A DNA stretch of 64,000 nucleotides, from contig NW_024881321.1 of the NCBI RefSeq assembly GCF_018691265.1, positions 15,255,387-15,319,386 on the forward strand. The letters run 5' to 3'. Source of the DNA: Tyto alba. Taxonomy: Eukaryota; Chordata; Aves; Strigiformes; Tytonidae. Positions 49,222-60,790 of the stretch are shown in pieces (the stretch's first letter is position 1; each line of letters opens with the position of its first letter). Both the position numbers and the translations under genes were made by a program. Below the pieces are notes generated by a model, which was not told the origin of the DNA, made no database searches, and saw only the letters and a list, made by a program, of their open reading frames with translations.

Positions 49222-50640
49222 GATCATAGAAACATAGAATGGTTTGGGTTGGAAGGGACCTTAAAGTTCATTTGTCCCAATCCCCCTGCAGGGGTAGGGA
49301 GATCTTTTACTACATCAGGTTGCTCAAAACACTGTCCAACCTGACTTTGAACACTTCCAATTATGGGACATCCACAACTTCTCTGGACAACCTCTTCCAG
49401 TGTCTCACCGCCTTCAATTTAAAACCATTGCTCCCTGTCCTGTCACTACAGGCCCTGGTAAAAAGTCTCTCTCCGTCATTCTGACAGGCCCCTTTTACAT
49501 ACTGAAAGGTCACAGTAAAGCGTCTCTGAGGCCTTCTCTTTTCCAAGATGAACAACCCCAACTCTCTCAAACTGTCCTGACAGGATAGGTATTCCAGCCC
49601 TCTGAGCATTTCTGTGGCCCTCCTCTAGACCCACTCTAAGTCAGTGTCTTGGGCTGGGGGCCCCAGAACTAGATTATCGTTTGTGTCTCACAAGAGCAGA
49701 GTAGAGCAGAATCACCTCTCTGAAACTTCTGGCCACACTTCTTTTAATGCAGCCCTAGATATGATTGTCTTTCTGGTCTGCAAGAACACGTTGCTGGCTC
49801 ATGTCCAATTTTTCATGCACCAGTATCCCCAAGACTTCCTCTGCAGGTCTGCTCTCAATCCTTTCATCCTTTACTCTGTATTGATACTGGGACTTGCCTT
49901 GACCCAGGTGCAGGACCTTGCACTTGGACTTGTTGAATTTCATGAGGTCCACATATGCCCGCTCCTGAAGACTGCCAAGGTCCCTGTGGATGGCATCTGT
50001 TCCCTCAAGTCTATCAACTGTACCACTCAGCTTGGTGTCATCCACAAACTTGCTAAGGATATACTCAGTCCCACTGTTTATGTAATTAGTAAAGATACTG
50101 AACAGTACCAGTCCCAATATGGACCCTTGAGACACACCACTCATTACTGATCTCCATTTGGACATAAAGCTGTTGACTGCAACTCTTTGGATACAGCCAT
50201 CCAGCCAATTACTTATTCATCTAACAGTCCATTCATCAAATCATTTTTTCTCCAAATTAATGACATGGATGTTGTGGGGGACTGTACTAAATGTCTTACA
50301 GAAGTCTAGGAAGATGATATCTGTAGCTTTTCCCTTATCTACAGATGCAGTCACTCCACTGAAGGCCACTAGATTATCTAGGCATGATTTACACTTGATG
50401 AAGCCATCTTGGCTGTCTTTAATCATCAACCTGTCCTCCATATGTTTTGACATATCTTCCAGGAGGATCTGTTCCATGATCTTACTGGGCACAGAGATGA
50501 GGCTGACTGGTTGGTAGATCCCAGGGTCCTTCATGTTTCACCTTTTCCAGTCACTGGGGATATTGTCTGACTGACATGACTTTTCAAATATTATATTGGT
50601 AAAGATAGGGCATTGTGGGTCAGTTTGTATTCAGTCATGA
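49222..50640 (-). mobile_element. CR1 LINE, 1.4-kb 5'-truncated copy with reverse transcriptase remnants
   Basis: It begins (3' end) with the complement of the CR1 tail at 49222 ('catagaatggtttgggttgg') and continues through the 3' untranslated region into ORF2. Frames on the minus strand show the ORF2 C-terminus (49361-49609, LRELGLFILEKRRPQRR), the catalytic palm with FVDDTKLSG (49755-50165) and the upstream reverse transcriptase part (50241-50534, [19 protein letters not shown] and [13 protein letters not shown]). The pieces are in different frames or separated by stops, so it is dead. Confidence 0.9.
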
Positions 50641-52506
50641 TTTTTTTTTTTTTATTTGAAATGAAAATATATGTCCAGGTTACTGGAGAATATGACTGCA
50701 TAAATTATGGAAAGGTATACGAGATAAATCCGTGTAGATGTGCGTGGCCTACTATGTCATATTAAGGTATGAAATAAGTTGGACAAAGCGATAAATTATG
50801 ACAATATTCAGATACCAGGTAAAAACCACAAGTCAGCCATGGGAAGATATTCGGAAGAATGCCTAATCTCCACACCATTCCTAATATTGACAGTCATATT
50901 CTTTGAATTTACCATGTGCTAACTCTAGTAAGTATTCCAGTTCTGAACATTATTTTCCAATGCACAAAATGAAATAATCAAAAGTGCATGAAATTCTGAG
51001 TTTGTGGTTTACGTTAGAGACTGTATATTTTTATCCCAGAAAACAGCAAGCTATGTAAAAATTTTCTCTATTTCATATTAAATAATTCCATTTATCTCCC
51101 CTGGCACATATCTAAAGGAGCACTGAATAATAATCTGGAGTTCAAACAAAGTATTGTCAAGAATGTCCATAAAAATCAAAGAAAATAGATGACACGCAAC
51201 CTATAAATGCTTAAAATATAACTCAATATTGCCTTCTTTCTCTCCTTCCTGTTCTGTCCATCTGTTGTTTATGCTATAATTTTTGCTTCAGCAATGAAAT
51301 TGCATATTATTTCTTTGGTTTCTGTGGATTAGTTATAATAGCCTTTCTGATTTAAAATATCTCAATCATGAGTTGTCTTTTTTATTTCAATTAGACAAAT
51401 ATCTGTCCATATAAGCTATCATTCGGCTTCCTTGGTTTTGAGCAAAGTATTTTTTTAGCTTTTCTTATTACTGCATGTTCATAAGGGCTGACTGTATTAT
51501 TAATTCCTATTTAGATTTCAAATGAATAAAATAAAAACTAACAATACAATGATTAATATCCCCAAGCTTTCTTTTGTTCTTCTTTTCTTAAACACAAAAT
51601 GCAGCCAAACAAACCCCGTTTTATGTCTATTTCTTTTGATGACTAAATGACTCTCACCTTACCCTTTATCTTAATTTCTAACCATACCATCATTACCTGG
51701 ATGCTTTATAAGAGATTTTTTTTTCACTTTTTCATTTATGTCAATCCTTGAAAATTCCTGCTGATCTGTTCATGTATCAATGCTGCAGATGATGCACTTC
51801 TGTATTGTGTGAGGAGAGCAAAAGGATTAATATCATCCTGAATTCAAGGTTAATATAGTCTTGCAACAAAAACTGGACAGAATGACAGGTCAGCTTTTCA
51901 GAAGCCATTTATCATCAAATTTAGACAACACAGTATCTCCATAAATATTTCAAGCAAAATAGTACCCATGTATGTCCATGAATTTACAGATTTTTCACTG
52001 TAATTACATGTATTCTCCAAGTAACTGGCCTTTATATTTATCACAAAGTTTTCCCTTATAATCATATTTCATATCTGACAAGGTAATCATGTTGCTAAAT
52101 CAACTAGATAGTTGCCTTCTGTTAGTCTTTATACAGGTAATCTGACACAAATGTTTTAACTGTTTACATTAGATTTGGATATTAACACTCTTACAAATCA
52201 CATAGCATCATAGATTTTAATATTTAAACATATATAATTAAGAAATGGTTGCATTGCTGAGCATTTATGGAAGAATTATTCAAAGATTGTCAATATGTTT
52301 TCTTCATCTCAAGGTTTTTTAATCTTCATCTAGGTTTACACTCATGAATTAATGAGATGTTGTAGAAAAATCCACACATAAAATGAGTTTTGAGACTATT
52401 CAAGACATCCCACTTGTGTTTTTTTTTGTTGTTGTTGTTTTGTTTTGTTTTTGTTTTGTTTTTTTTTTTTTTTTCTTTCTGTGTGTGTTTGTTTTTTTTT
52501 TTTTTG

Positions 52507-52537
<31 letters not shown>

Positions 52538-55500
52538 TTTTTTTTTTTCCCAGCAATAATTATCCTGAAGTGGAGTTCCAAAACCATTAAACCAACATGA
52601 TTTCCACCAGCTCCCTTTGAATAGTATTAAGGAGGTCTCGGTACATGAAGGGAAGTTTCCATTTTAGCATTTTAACTCACTTACCTGTGTTCGCAAATTG
52701 ACCCAAACTGCTTGTATTCTTATTAGCTGTAGTGCATTCTCATAAAATTTACACTTTTACAAAAATGGAACGATCTTTCTCCAAAATGTGTGGCTATGTT
52801 CAAATTTTCTTAACAGTTTAAAGATACTAAAGTAGTTGGAAGTGAAAATCTTTTCAGTGGAAATAGATTGTTTCTTTTAAAAAGTGTAATTACCTGTGCA
52901 GTAGTTCAGCATAAGGTTTTCACATGAAACAATTACTACCTAAAAATGGGCCTTAAATAACATTCAGATGGACACTCAGCATAAAGGAAATTTCTACCCA
53001 AGACTTGGAACACTTCAAGTACTATCTGGGTATGCATATTACATTTTTTTTTTCTTGAATTCTTTTTTGTAGTAATTAGTTCAGTTCTTTAAGTGTCTTT
53101 CTACTTAAGAATTACTTAATTAGGAAATGACAACATTCTTTTTATTGATATTCTTTTCAATTATTTGTATGTGCTATATCTAAAAATCAGGATAATATGA
53201 AGAATATGTTACATGATAAAAAGAATATCCACAAGATAAGCTTAAAAATTAATAGTGATGCCCTATTTCAATTAATAAACTGAGTTTGACAATCATTAAC
53301 ATACAATAAAAATGACTGACACACATTAAAAACTATAAACAGCATCCCTAAGACTATGCTAGTTAAAGAAAATGCTGGGATGATGTATTAAAGTTAACCA
53401 ATGTAAACACTGAAACGAGGCACCTAAATTTGCTGATCTGTGTTTTCTGATTTAAGCTAAGAAAGTTTTTCCTGATTTATTCATTGAGTTCCACCTCTCT
53501 CTGTTCTTGAATTCTCTGTGGGCAAATCAGAATACTCTCAAATGCATTAATCATTTCAGTGTCCAGAAACTATATTTTGTGAATTATTTCTGTCTGTAAA
53601 CAAAAGTAGTGTTTTTTAAAAAAAAAAAATTTAAAATTCAGATCAGTCTTGTCTGATTAGTCCATATGTGATTCTAAAACCTAAAACAGATTCTCAAATG
53701 CTGATACATGTTTTCTTGTATCTGTCTGAAATGATGTAGGCCAAATTCAGGTGCTTAATTTTGCATAAGTAATAACCTATTTAATTTATCATTAATGAGT
53801 TTTAGGATAAGTGAATATATTAATTCATTTTTATATTATGTTTTCTGCATTATAATAAAATATCAAGTAAAATTTAAAATATTAGACTGTTAACATTGTA
53901 AAGGGCATGTGGGAACATTTAACTGCATTGCATGTATCAAATGAAAACTGTCAAATTAGTCAATATAAAACTTTTTCCCTCTAATCTATTTATTTCTTGT
54001 TATAAATCAAACAGAAATATGTATCATATCTAATATATTCCAGGAAATAAACATTTGGATTTTATTTTTATATCAGGCATTGCTGACTATGTGAGCAAGA
54101 TAGATTAACTAGCTAATAGTGAAATGCTAATAAAGATTTGTCTGTTGTTTTTTAGTTTTTCTTTTTGCCTGCTGTCAGTCTACAATTTACATTAGGTATG
54201 TTCTCATTTAAGATTGGTGGGCACTATATAGTGAATTCAGCAGTACAGCTGTTGCATTGCATATAGATTTGTGTTACAATTCTTCTGATTACACCTGCTA
54301 AGACTATCTTTTTTTTTTACTTCTATTTGTCTATATATTTATTGTGTTACTGTCTATTGTTCCCTGTGAAGATAAACAAAAAAGCTTATTTATTGTCTGA
54401 ATTGTGCAATGCATATTCTGTTTTGAAGTTCTCATGAGTGACTGGGAAAACACCATTTTTTACGAATGTCCTACTCAGAAGTTTTCTGAATATTTTTTAT
54501 TACTTTGAAAAAAGCATTAGCAATGAAAAATAAAATCTAAAAAGTTTCAAAACTTGGTCAACAGGTACAGATGTTGAAGTTCAGCTGGTTATCTAAGAAG
54601 TTTCCTTACATTTGAGTACTGGTCTAGAAATACCAAATACACACAAAGAGAAGAATAAAATTTAAAAAGAGATTGTTCCATATGTCTGTTTCTAAAAGGC
54701 CTTTGAAATATCAGAAAGGGTGGTACTTTATATGTTTTTAGGTGCTGCTCATTTTTACAGAAGGACCAGTTCTCCCATACATGGTTAACAAAACTGATGC
54801 AGCACAAAATTAATAAAAACTAAATGTTGAGATTTTTTTTTTCTGTTGTATAATGAAATAGTAGAATAACTGCTACTCTAAAAGGTTGAAAACAATGTCA
54901 AAACCAAATTTATGGTCAGTAAGAACACAGGACTGTAAAAAGCATAAGACATAGGAGCTCACACTCAGGAAGATAAAAAGCTATTGTTTATATATAATAA
55001 AAATCATCCAAAATATGTCATGGCAGTTGACACCAGCAAATGATCTGCTTAATCTGAAAAATATATTTTTACATATGCTGTACAGGCAAAAGTTTTAATA
55101 CAATTAAGATATGACTGAAAAAAGACAACACATTTTGGTTCATTATCTTTACCTATCAACAAATACTTCAAGTTATATATAGTTTCTCAAATGCATTCTT
55201 AACTTTTTGGTGCTAAATATCTTGAAATTATTTTGCTTTGGATCTATTTTATCAGAAAAATAACTGGACACAAATAAAGCACACTGAAGCAGTTCATATC
55301 CTCTGACATTGAACTAAGAACAACAACTTATTATAGAGCACTAAAAGACTCAGAATTGCCATAACAGGCAAAACATATTTTATTACTTTGTAGTGAAATA
55401 CTCTTGCTCACAGGAACTGTTCAATGACAGAATTGCAGCAAGTAGAGAAGTATGTTTTGGGATAACAGAAGTGTTACCACGGTTTCGTTCTAGAGTATAA

Positions 55501-55719
55501 CCTTTATCTATTTAAGAACAAATACATCTGGAGGATGAATTTTAAATCAATTAATAATTAAGAACATGTTCCTTATGTATTTTTCTAGTGGCCTTTAAAT
55601 TTGAATTTGATTTAAGAAATTAGACTTTGAACAGTCAGAATTCTTTGGGGGAATTTAAATAGTCACTGGGATGAATTCAAAATATAAATATGTATTGGAT
55701 TTTTGCGGCCAAGTGCAGG
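50641..55719. other. AT-rich intergenic DNA
   Basis: No gene was recognised. It contains the T/G-rich low-complexity tract listed separately and several poly(T)/poly(A) runs. Confidence 0.6.
52419..52549 (+). repeat. T/G low-complexity tract (TTTTG-like)
   Basis: About 130 bases made almost entirely of T with scattered G (TTTTGTTTTG units and long T runs). The Lys/Asn/Gln- or Phe-rich frames across it are artefacts of the repeat. Confidence 0.9.
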
Positions 55720-56440
55720 CATGGTGGGGGCTGTGGGGCGGCCCCTGTGCGGGGAGGCCAGGTCTGCCCCGGGCCAGACACAGCCGGTTCCAGCTCCAAC
55801 CCACCCACCGCAGGACACGGCTCGGCCCCTCGGCCAGGGTGGTGGTGTCTTGGGATAAAGGTATTTAAGAAAGGACAAAAATGCTGCATGGAAGTAAGGA
55901 GTGAGGGAAAAAACTGTGAGAAATGGCCCTGCAAACACCCCGGTAAAAGAAGAAAGAGGGTGAGGAGGTGCACCAGGCACTGGAGAAGAATTTCTACTGA
56001 AGCTTGTGGAAGAGACTGCACTGGAACAGATTTTTTTTTTTTTCCACTGAAAGGCTGCAGCCAGTGTAGAACCCACGTTTAATCAGGCGGTGTGTGTTTG
56101 TACTGACTTTAATCACCCATCCTCCACCTCGCTGCACCACATAGGAGTGGGGAGATGAGTTGGGAATGAAAAAACAAAGTTGGCCATGGGTAAGGAAGGA
56201 AGATATGTTGTTTTAGTATTTGTTTTTGTGTCTCACTACATGAATCTATTTTAATTGGCAGGAAATTAAATTAATTTTGCTCAGATCTGTTTTGCCCATG
56301 ACAGTAATTGGTAAGCAAACTACCTGTCTTTACCTTGACTCATGAGCTTTCTCAGCCTATTTTCTTCCCTGTCCTGTTGAGGAGAAGTGAGAGAGTGGCT
56401 GGGTGGGTGTCTGGCTCTTAGACAAGGCTAATCCATCACA
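55720..56440 (+). mobile_element. GC-rich ERVL-like LTR, copy 2
   Basis: The same family as 37708-38514: shared 'gtgcggggaggcc', 'ccaacccacccaccgcagg', TATTTAAG (near 55861), 'aaaatgctgcatgg', the AAATTAAATTAATTTT region near 56264 and an end 'tgggtgggtgtctggctc' running to ATCCATCACA at 56440. A T run at 56029-56043 interrupts it. No internal sequence or target duplication was found. Confidence 0.75.
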
Positions 56441-58179
56441 AAAGCTAACAATTATTTTCTGTCAATTCCAAAATACATTGTATTTTACTCATTATAGTTC
56501 ATATTGCTGTTGTTACTGATGTTTATATGAACAGGAGAAAATATAATTATTTCTTAAATTCTGTTGTTAGGCAACACACTTTTTAAATTAGAAAGCTTTG
56601 AGAGGTTGGAGTATTCTGACATGTTCCTTTGATTTCAGAGCAAATTTCAAGCCCTAACTGAGAGCTGAGTACAGATAGGGCTCTCTGGTAACTCTTCACA
56701 GTTAATTTGGAGGTTTGGAGACTAAGAAACATGAATTTTCTCATTTTTAATGTTTTCTGAGGCCCTAACACACTACACTGCCAGAGGCAAAAGACAAACA
56801 CTTTTTATCTGTGAGGAAAGCCTTCAAGCTGAATTTCTATTTAATCAAACTCAGTTTAACTGAAGCAGAGGTGTCAGAATGGACCAACAAACTGGATTCA
56901 ATGAATGAGATTCATTCTAATATGCCCCTCTGAGTACTAGGAAAGAAGACCAAACTCATTCCTTTTCGTTAGTCCCCGAAAAATTGCAATATCTTGCTTC
57001 ATTTTCAAACACTATATGAGCTGCTTATACAGAACTTAGCCTGCCTGTCAAGTTTAGTCCTGGACCCTACTGAAGTCAAAGCATTTTAAGTGAAGCAAAT
57101 GTTGACACAGTTTTAACTGCTTATCAGGATAGTCCATTATATCTACATTGTAAGATAGAATATTTGATAAGAGAATGTAAAACACCGTGTAAAGATAGTA
57201 ACTGTATCATATAAACTGTAAAGATATAATAATTCTTGTATTATGTAGTCCATTATTAGTCAGCCTTCCTTCTTTTTTAATTTGTTTTGGCAGTATAAAA
57301 GGGTTCCAAACAGAAGGGCCTCATTACACTAGCAGCTGACATGCATGTCAGTAGAAACACATAAGTTCTGATGAAATAATAAATGGCTTGCTATCTGTCA
57401 TACTAGTCATACTCCAAAACAATGTAAGTGGCACTCACCTTCAAAAAATTAAATACTGATATGATAAAGGAGAAAAGACAAAAGTTGCAGCTGTATATTT
57501 TTAATTAAATAGAATGTGATCCAACAGAAATAATTGTGGTTTAGGATGTTAGTGCTCTTGCTATATGAAAGGGTGTTAAGAATTTTGAACTGTAGCTTTT
57601 TCTAGGCAAATACTTTAATTTTTGAATACCTTCATCATCTATGATTTGCTACTTAATTGTTCTTAGTGAAATTTGATCTTTTGGTCTTTTTCTCTTTACC
57701 TGGTGACCTTTAAAAAAGATGTCGGATTCTTTTGCAAATTGCTTCAATTTAAACGTGGGGAAATTATGGTAGTTCAAAGTAAGTGGTAGTTAAAATGGTT
57801 GTATGAAAAAAAAAAGGCAACTAAAAAACAACAGCAACAAAAAAACAAAACCCAAAACCAATGCACCACAAAGCCTGTTTCATAAAATAGGATCAATAGT
57901 TTTAATACTTCTGTGAAGCTAGTTAGACCTCAAGATATAAAACAAAATTAATAGTAATATAAAGGAGGTTTCCAGAAACAGTAAGGCATCCTTCAAAAAG
58001 CTGAAGTCATATCCTTATGCTCAAAAGAAAATAGAAAAGACTGTGAAATGTGAAAGCATTAAATGGTAATTAAAAAGAACAAACAAGTGGCAACCAGAAA
58101 GAAAACTAATATTCTTGTTTTCTACACACATCAGGATCAAGAAGTCTGTATGACCAGTTGATGATCAGCATATAAAAGA
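56441..58179. other. AT-rich intergenic DNA
   Basis: Nothing recognised apart from short A-rich tracts near 57807-57850. Confidence 0.6.
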
Positions 58180-59160
58180 AGTACTAAAAACAGACAAGCA
58201 GAAAAAGGTCATTGTTGATACGCTGCAGTGGTGATCCTTGCAGAAGTAAAAGGTGAAGGGAGAGTCCCATTAGGGAGTCACTCTCAGTGGGAAACTTATC
58301 AAGGATCTTTCTGAATCTGAGTGATTGTGGGAGAGGAAAGGGAAAATATTTTGTTTACATATATTTAAATATGGCCCTTGGACAAAGTCTCTCACACAAA
58401 GCTTTTAGGTAAATCAGGTGGCATGAGAAAAGCCATTTGTTTCATAGGTAAATAACTGGTTAAGAGAAAGAAAACACAAGTAAGAATAAATTGTCAGTTC
58501 TTGAAGTGGAATCAGGTCATCAGGGCTGGTAAGCAGGGGTCTGTGCTGTAAAACATATTCATCATTGATCTGGAAAGCAGGAGATCACTGAAAAGAAAAA
58601 GGCTGCTGACAATACTGTGTTATTCAAGGCAGTAAGGATGGAGCCTGACTGTGAAGATTTGAAAAAAGGCTGTATAAGACTGAAAAAGCAATGAAGTGAC
58701 AAACAAAAGTCAGTGTAAATAAATATAAAGTGATGTACATGAGAGAAAACCAATCCTAATTTCATATATAAAACTATAGGCTCTAAACTAACCATTACCT
58801 CCCAAGAGTGTTATCTTGGGATTGTAAAAAACTGTTCTCTGAAATGCCAGTTTAATAATACCAGTGGTCATAAAAACAAATAAACTGTTAGGGACTATTA
58901 GGAGAAAAAATGACAGAAAAAAACACAAGCCACCATAATGCTATTAGCTGACTTTCCTACACCTTGAATAATGTAAGCAGTTCTGATTCTAAAAAAGTAT
59001 GCAACAAACTTGGAAAAATCCAGAGAACGGTAGAAAAGTACAGAATATTTTCTGTACAAGGAATGACTGAATAGGATAAGAACATCTAATCTAAAAAATA
59101 TTACTTAAAGGAGATATGATACAAGTCTATAAAATCAGGAGTAGCAAGGAATGACAGATT
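58180..59160 (+). mobile_element. Ancient, highly degraded CR1-like LINE
   Basis: Word order resembles an old CR1 ORF2 3' half in plus orientation: 'acatattcatcattgatctg', 'gctgctgacaatactgtg', 'aatataaagtgatgtacatg', 'gagaacggtagaaaag' and 'ggagatatgatacaagtc'. It is much more diverged than the other CR1 copies here and has no frame left. The assignment rests on weak resemblance. Confidence 0.55.
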
Positions 59161-59689
59161 GTTCAAAGTTCATGTGAGCAAGACCCTGGGTTTGAAACAA
59201 TCATATCAAGGTTACAAGTCTGATTATCTAGGTAGGGATGTGATGAACAGCTATGGGAAATACTGTGTCCAGGGTAGAAGTGGAACAAGGATTTTACTGG
59301 GTCTAGAGGTCTCATGTAAGGCACATTCTTCTCAGCACAGCAGGAAATATGTACTAAACCATGCAGTTCATTCTTCCTTTTTTACTCATGGGAAATTTTA
59401 GTTTATGTTCATGGTAGTCATGCAAGTAGCACAGATTTCCCTGTCTCACTGAAGTTTCTTATCATCTGAGGGCACCACCACTCAACATCTGTTTGAAGTG
59501 ATGAGGACAATAAAATGAAGTGGAATATGAACTCAAAAGTGTGTTTCCACTGTGAGATTTGGAGGTAAACTAGCTGAGTGTTACACAGCCTGAAAAAGTG
59601 TTTCACAGAGTGATGCAGGGAAGCTCAAAGGGCAGACTTCCAGGGTAAAAAATACACAGAGGTCATCCTTTCTTCAAGAGAGTAGAAAA
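59161..59689. other. Unassigned intergenic DNA
   Basis: Could be the tail of the ancient CR1-like element, but no terminal repeat is visible. Confidence 0.4.
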
Positions 59690-60790
59690 TTGCTGGATTG
59701 AATGTGGCCCTCAAACCCTGAAAGAAGAGGTGCAGGATGTTCCAAGCAGGACACCCATTGAACTCTTCAAGTAGCATATGATCCATACATTCTGCTGAGT
59801 GGAAGATCTTCCATTTTAGTGACGTTGACCTGGACAGACATCTAGTAAGATCTGCTGTGACAGACAGTTTCTGCTGCCTGACACCTGGGTGTTGTGGAAA
59901 AGTAACTCAGCTAGGTGTGTCCTCACATTTGTGGCTATGGGGATCTAGCAATACTGGAGAACTACATGCCCTAACAACATGGGCAGCCTTTGGTCACAGT
60001 GACCTCTTGTGCTAAAAGGTTACTGATCATAGTCAAGCTCTTAGAGGTGGCAGAAGATGACATGTATCAACATTTTTCTCGATGTAGTAACTGTATTGCA
60101 GAGGAAACTCTGAAAGACATTGAAGTAGAAGATTTTGATCAAGTTGTAAGTGTCCTAGGCCTTGTCCCTGTTCTTCCAAGAGGAAGACTCAATACCCTTA
60201 AGAAAATGTAGTACATCTTATTAGGGAAGGTCCAGCATTTTCTTCTGGAAATTGATCGATTCACAGAGGACAGACATCTGTACTGAGCATGACACCATGG
60301 AAAGGATTAGCTGGTTAATGAGCAGTACTCTTTGCAGAAGGAAGACACCACATGAGTCCTGCCTACAGTTGGTTTGTTCCAAGCAGTTGCTTGAGAAGGA
60401 TCGGTGCAGGGCTGATGTAGGTGATCTGGCAGACAGACCAGAGCTCCAGAGTCCAACTGACTAGAGCCAAAGAGGTTACAACATCACTGACCTGACAGGC
60501 CTCTCTCTATGGCTCATGAGATGCACATTGCCAGCAACACAAAGAAGGCTAATTCTTACATGGCTTTCTGAATATCAAACCCAGCACATCCTATCAGAGG
60601 AGTCAAAGGAAAGGCTTTTTGATGATGGAGTAGAGTTGGCCTTACATGAGGCTGTCCTGGGCCAAAACTGGCTGTATTAGGTCCCAACTAGTCTTGACTG
60701 AGCACTCTGCAACAGTGTACAGCCTGAAGACAGCTGCTGCTACCAAAAACCTTTCTGTGTCTTCTAAATCCCCTTTTTTGATTCTTCTCC
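59690..60790 (+). pseudogene. Unidentified coding-like segment with broken frames
   Basis: This stretch is less AT-rich than its surroundings and has protein-like pieces in different plus-strand frames. One is a 73-codon frame (59990-60211) with MYQHFSRCSNCIAEE and LKDIEVEDFDQVVSVLGL. Others are a 70-codon frame (60252-60464) and a piece near 60590-60680 with RLFDDGVELALHEAVLGQNW. These could be parts of one decayed retrocopy or of an old transposase, or could arise by chance. I do not recognise a family. No intron-like signals or poly(A) tail were seen. Confidence 0.3.

Noticed and set aside
52326..52590. Lys/Asn-rich and Phe-rich open frames
   Set aside because: They are translations of a T/G low-complexity tract.
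55663..56082. Open frames of 114-137 codons on both strands
   Set aside because: They arise from the GC-rich LTR; the related LTR at 37.7 kb gives different frames, so there is no coding conservation.
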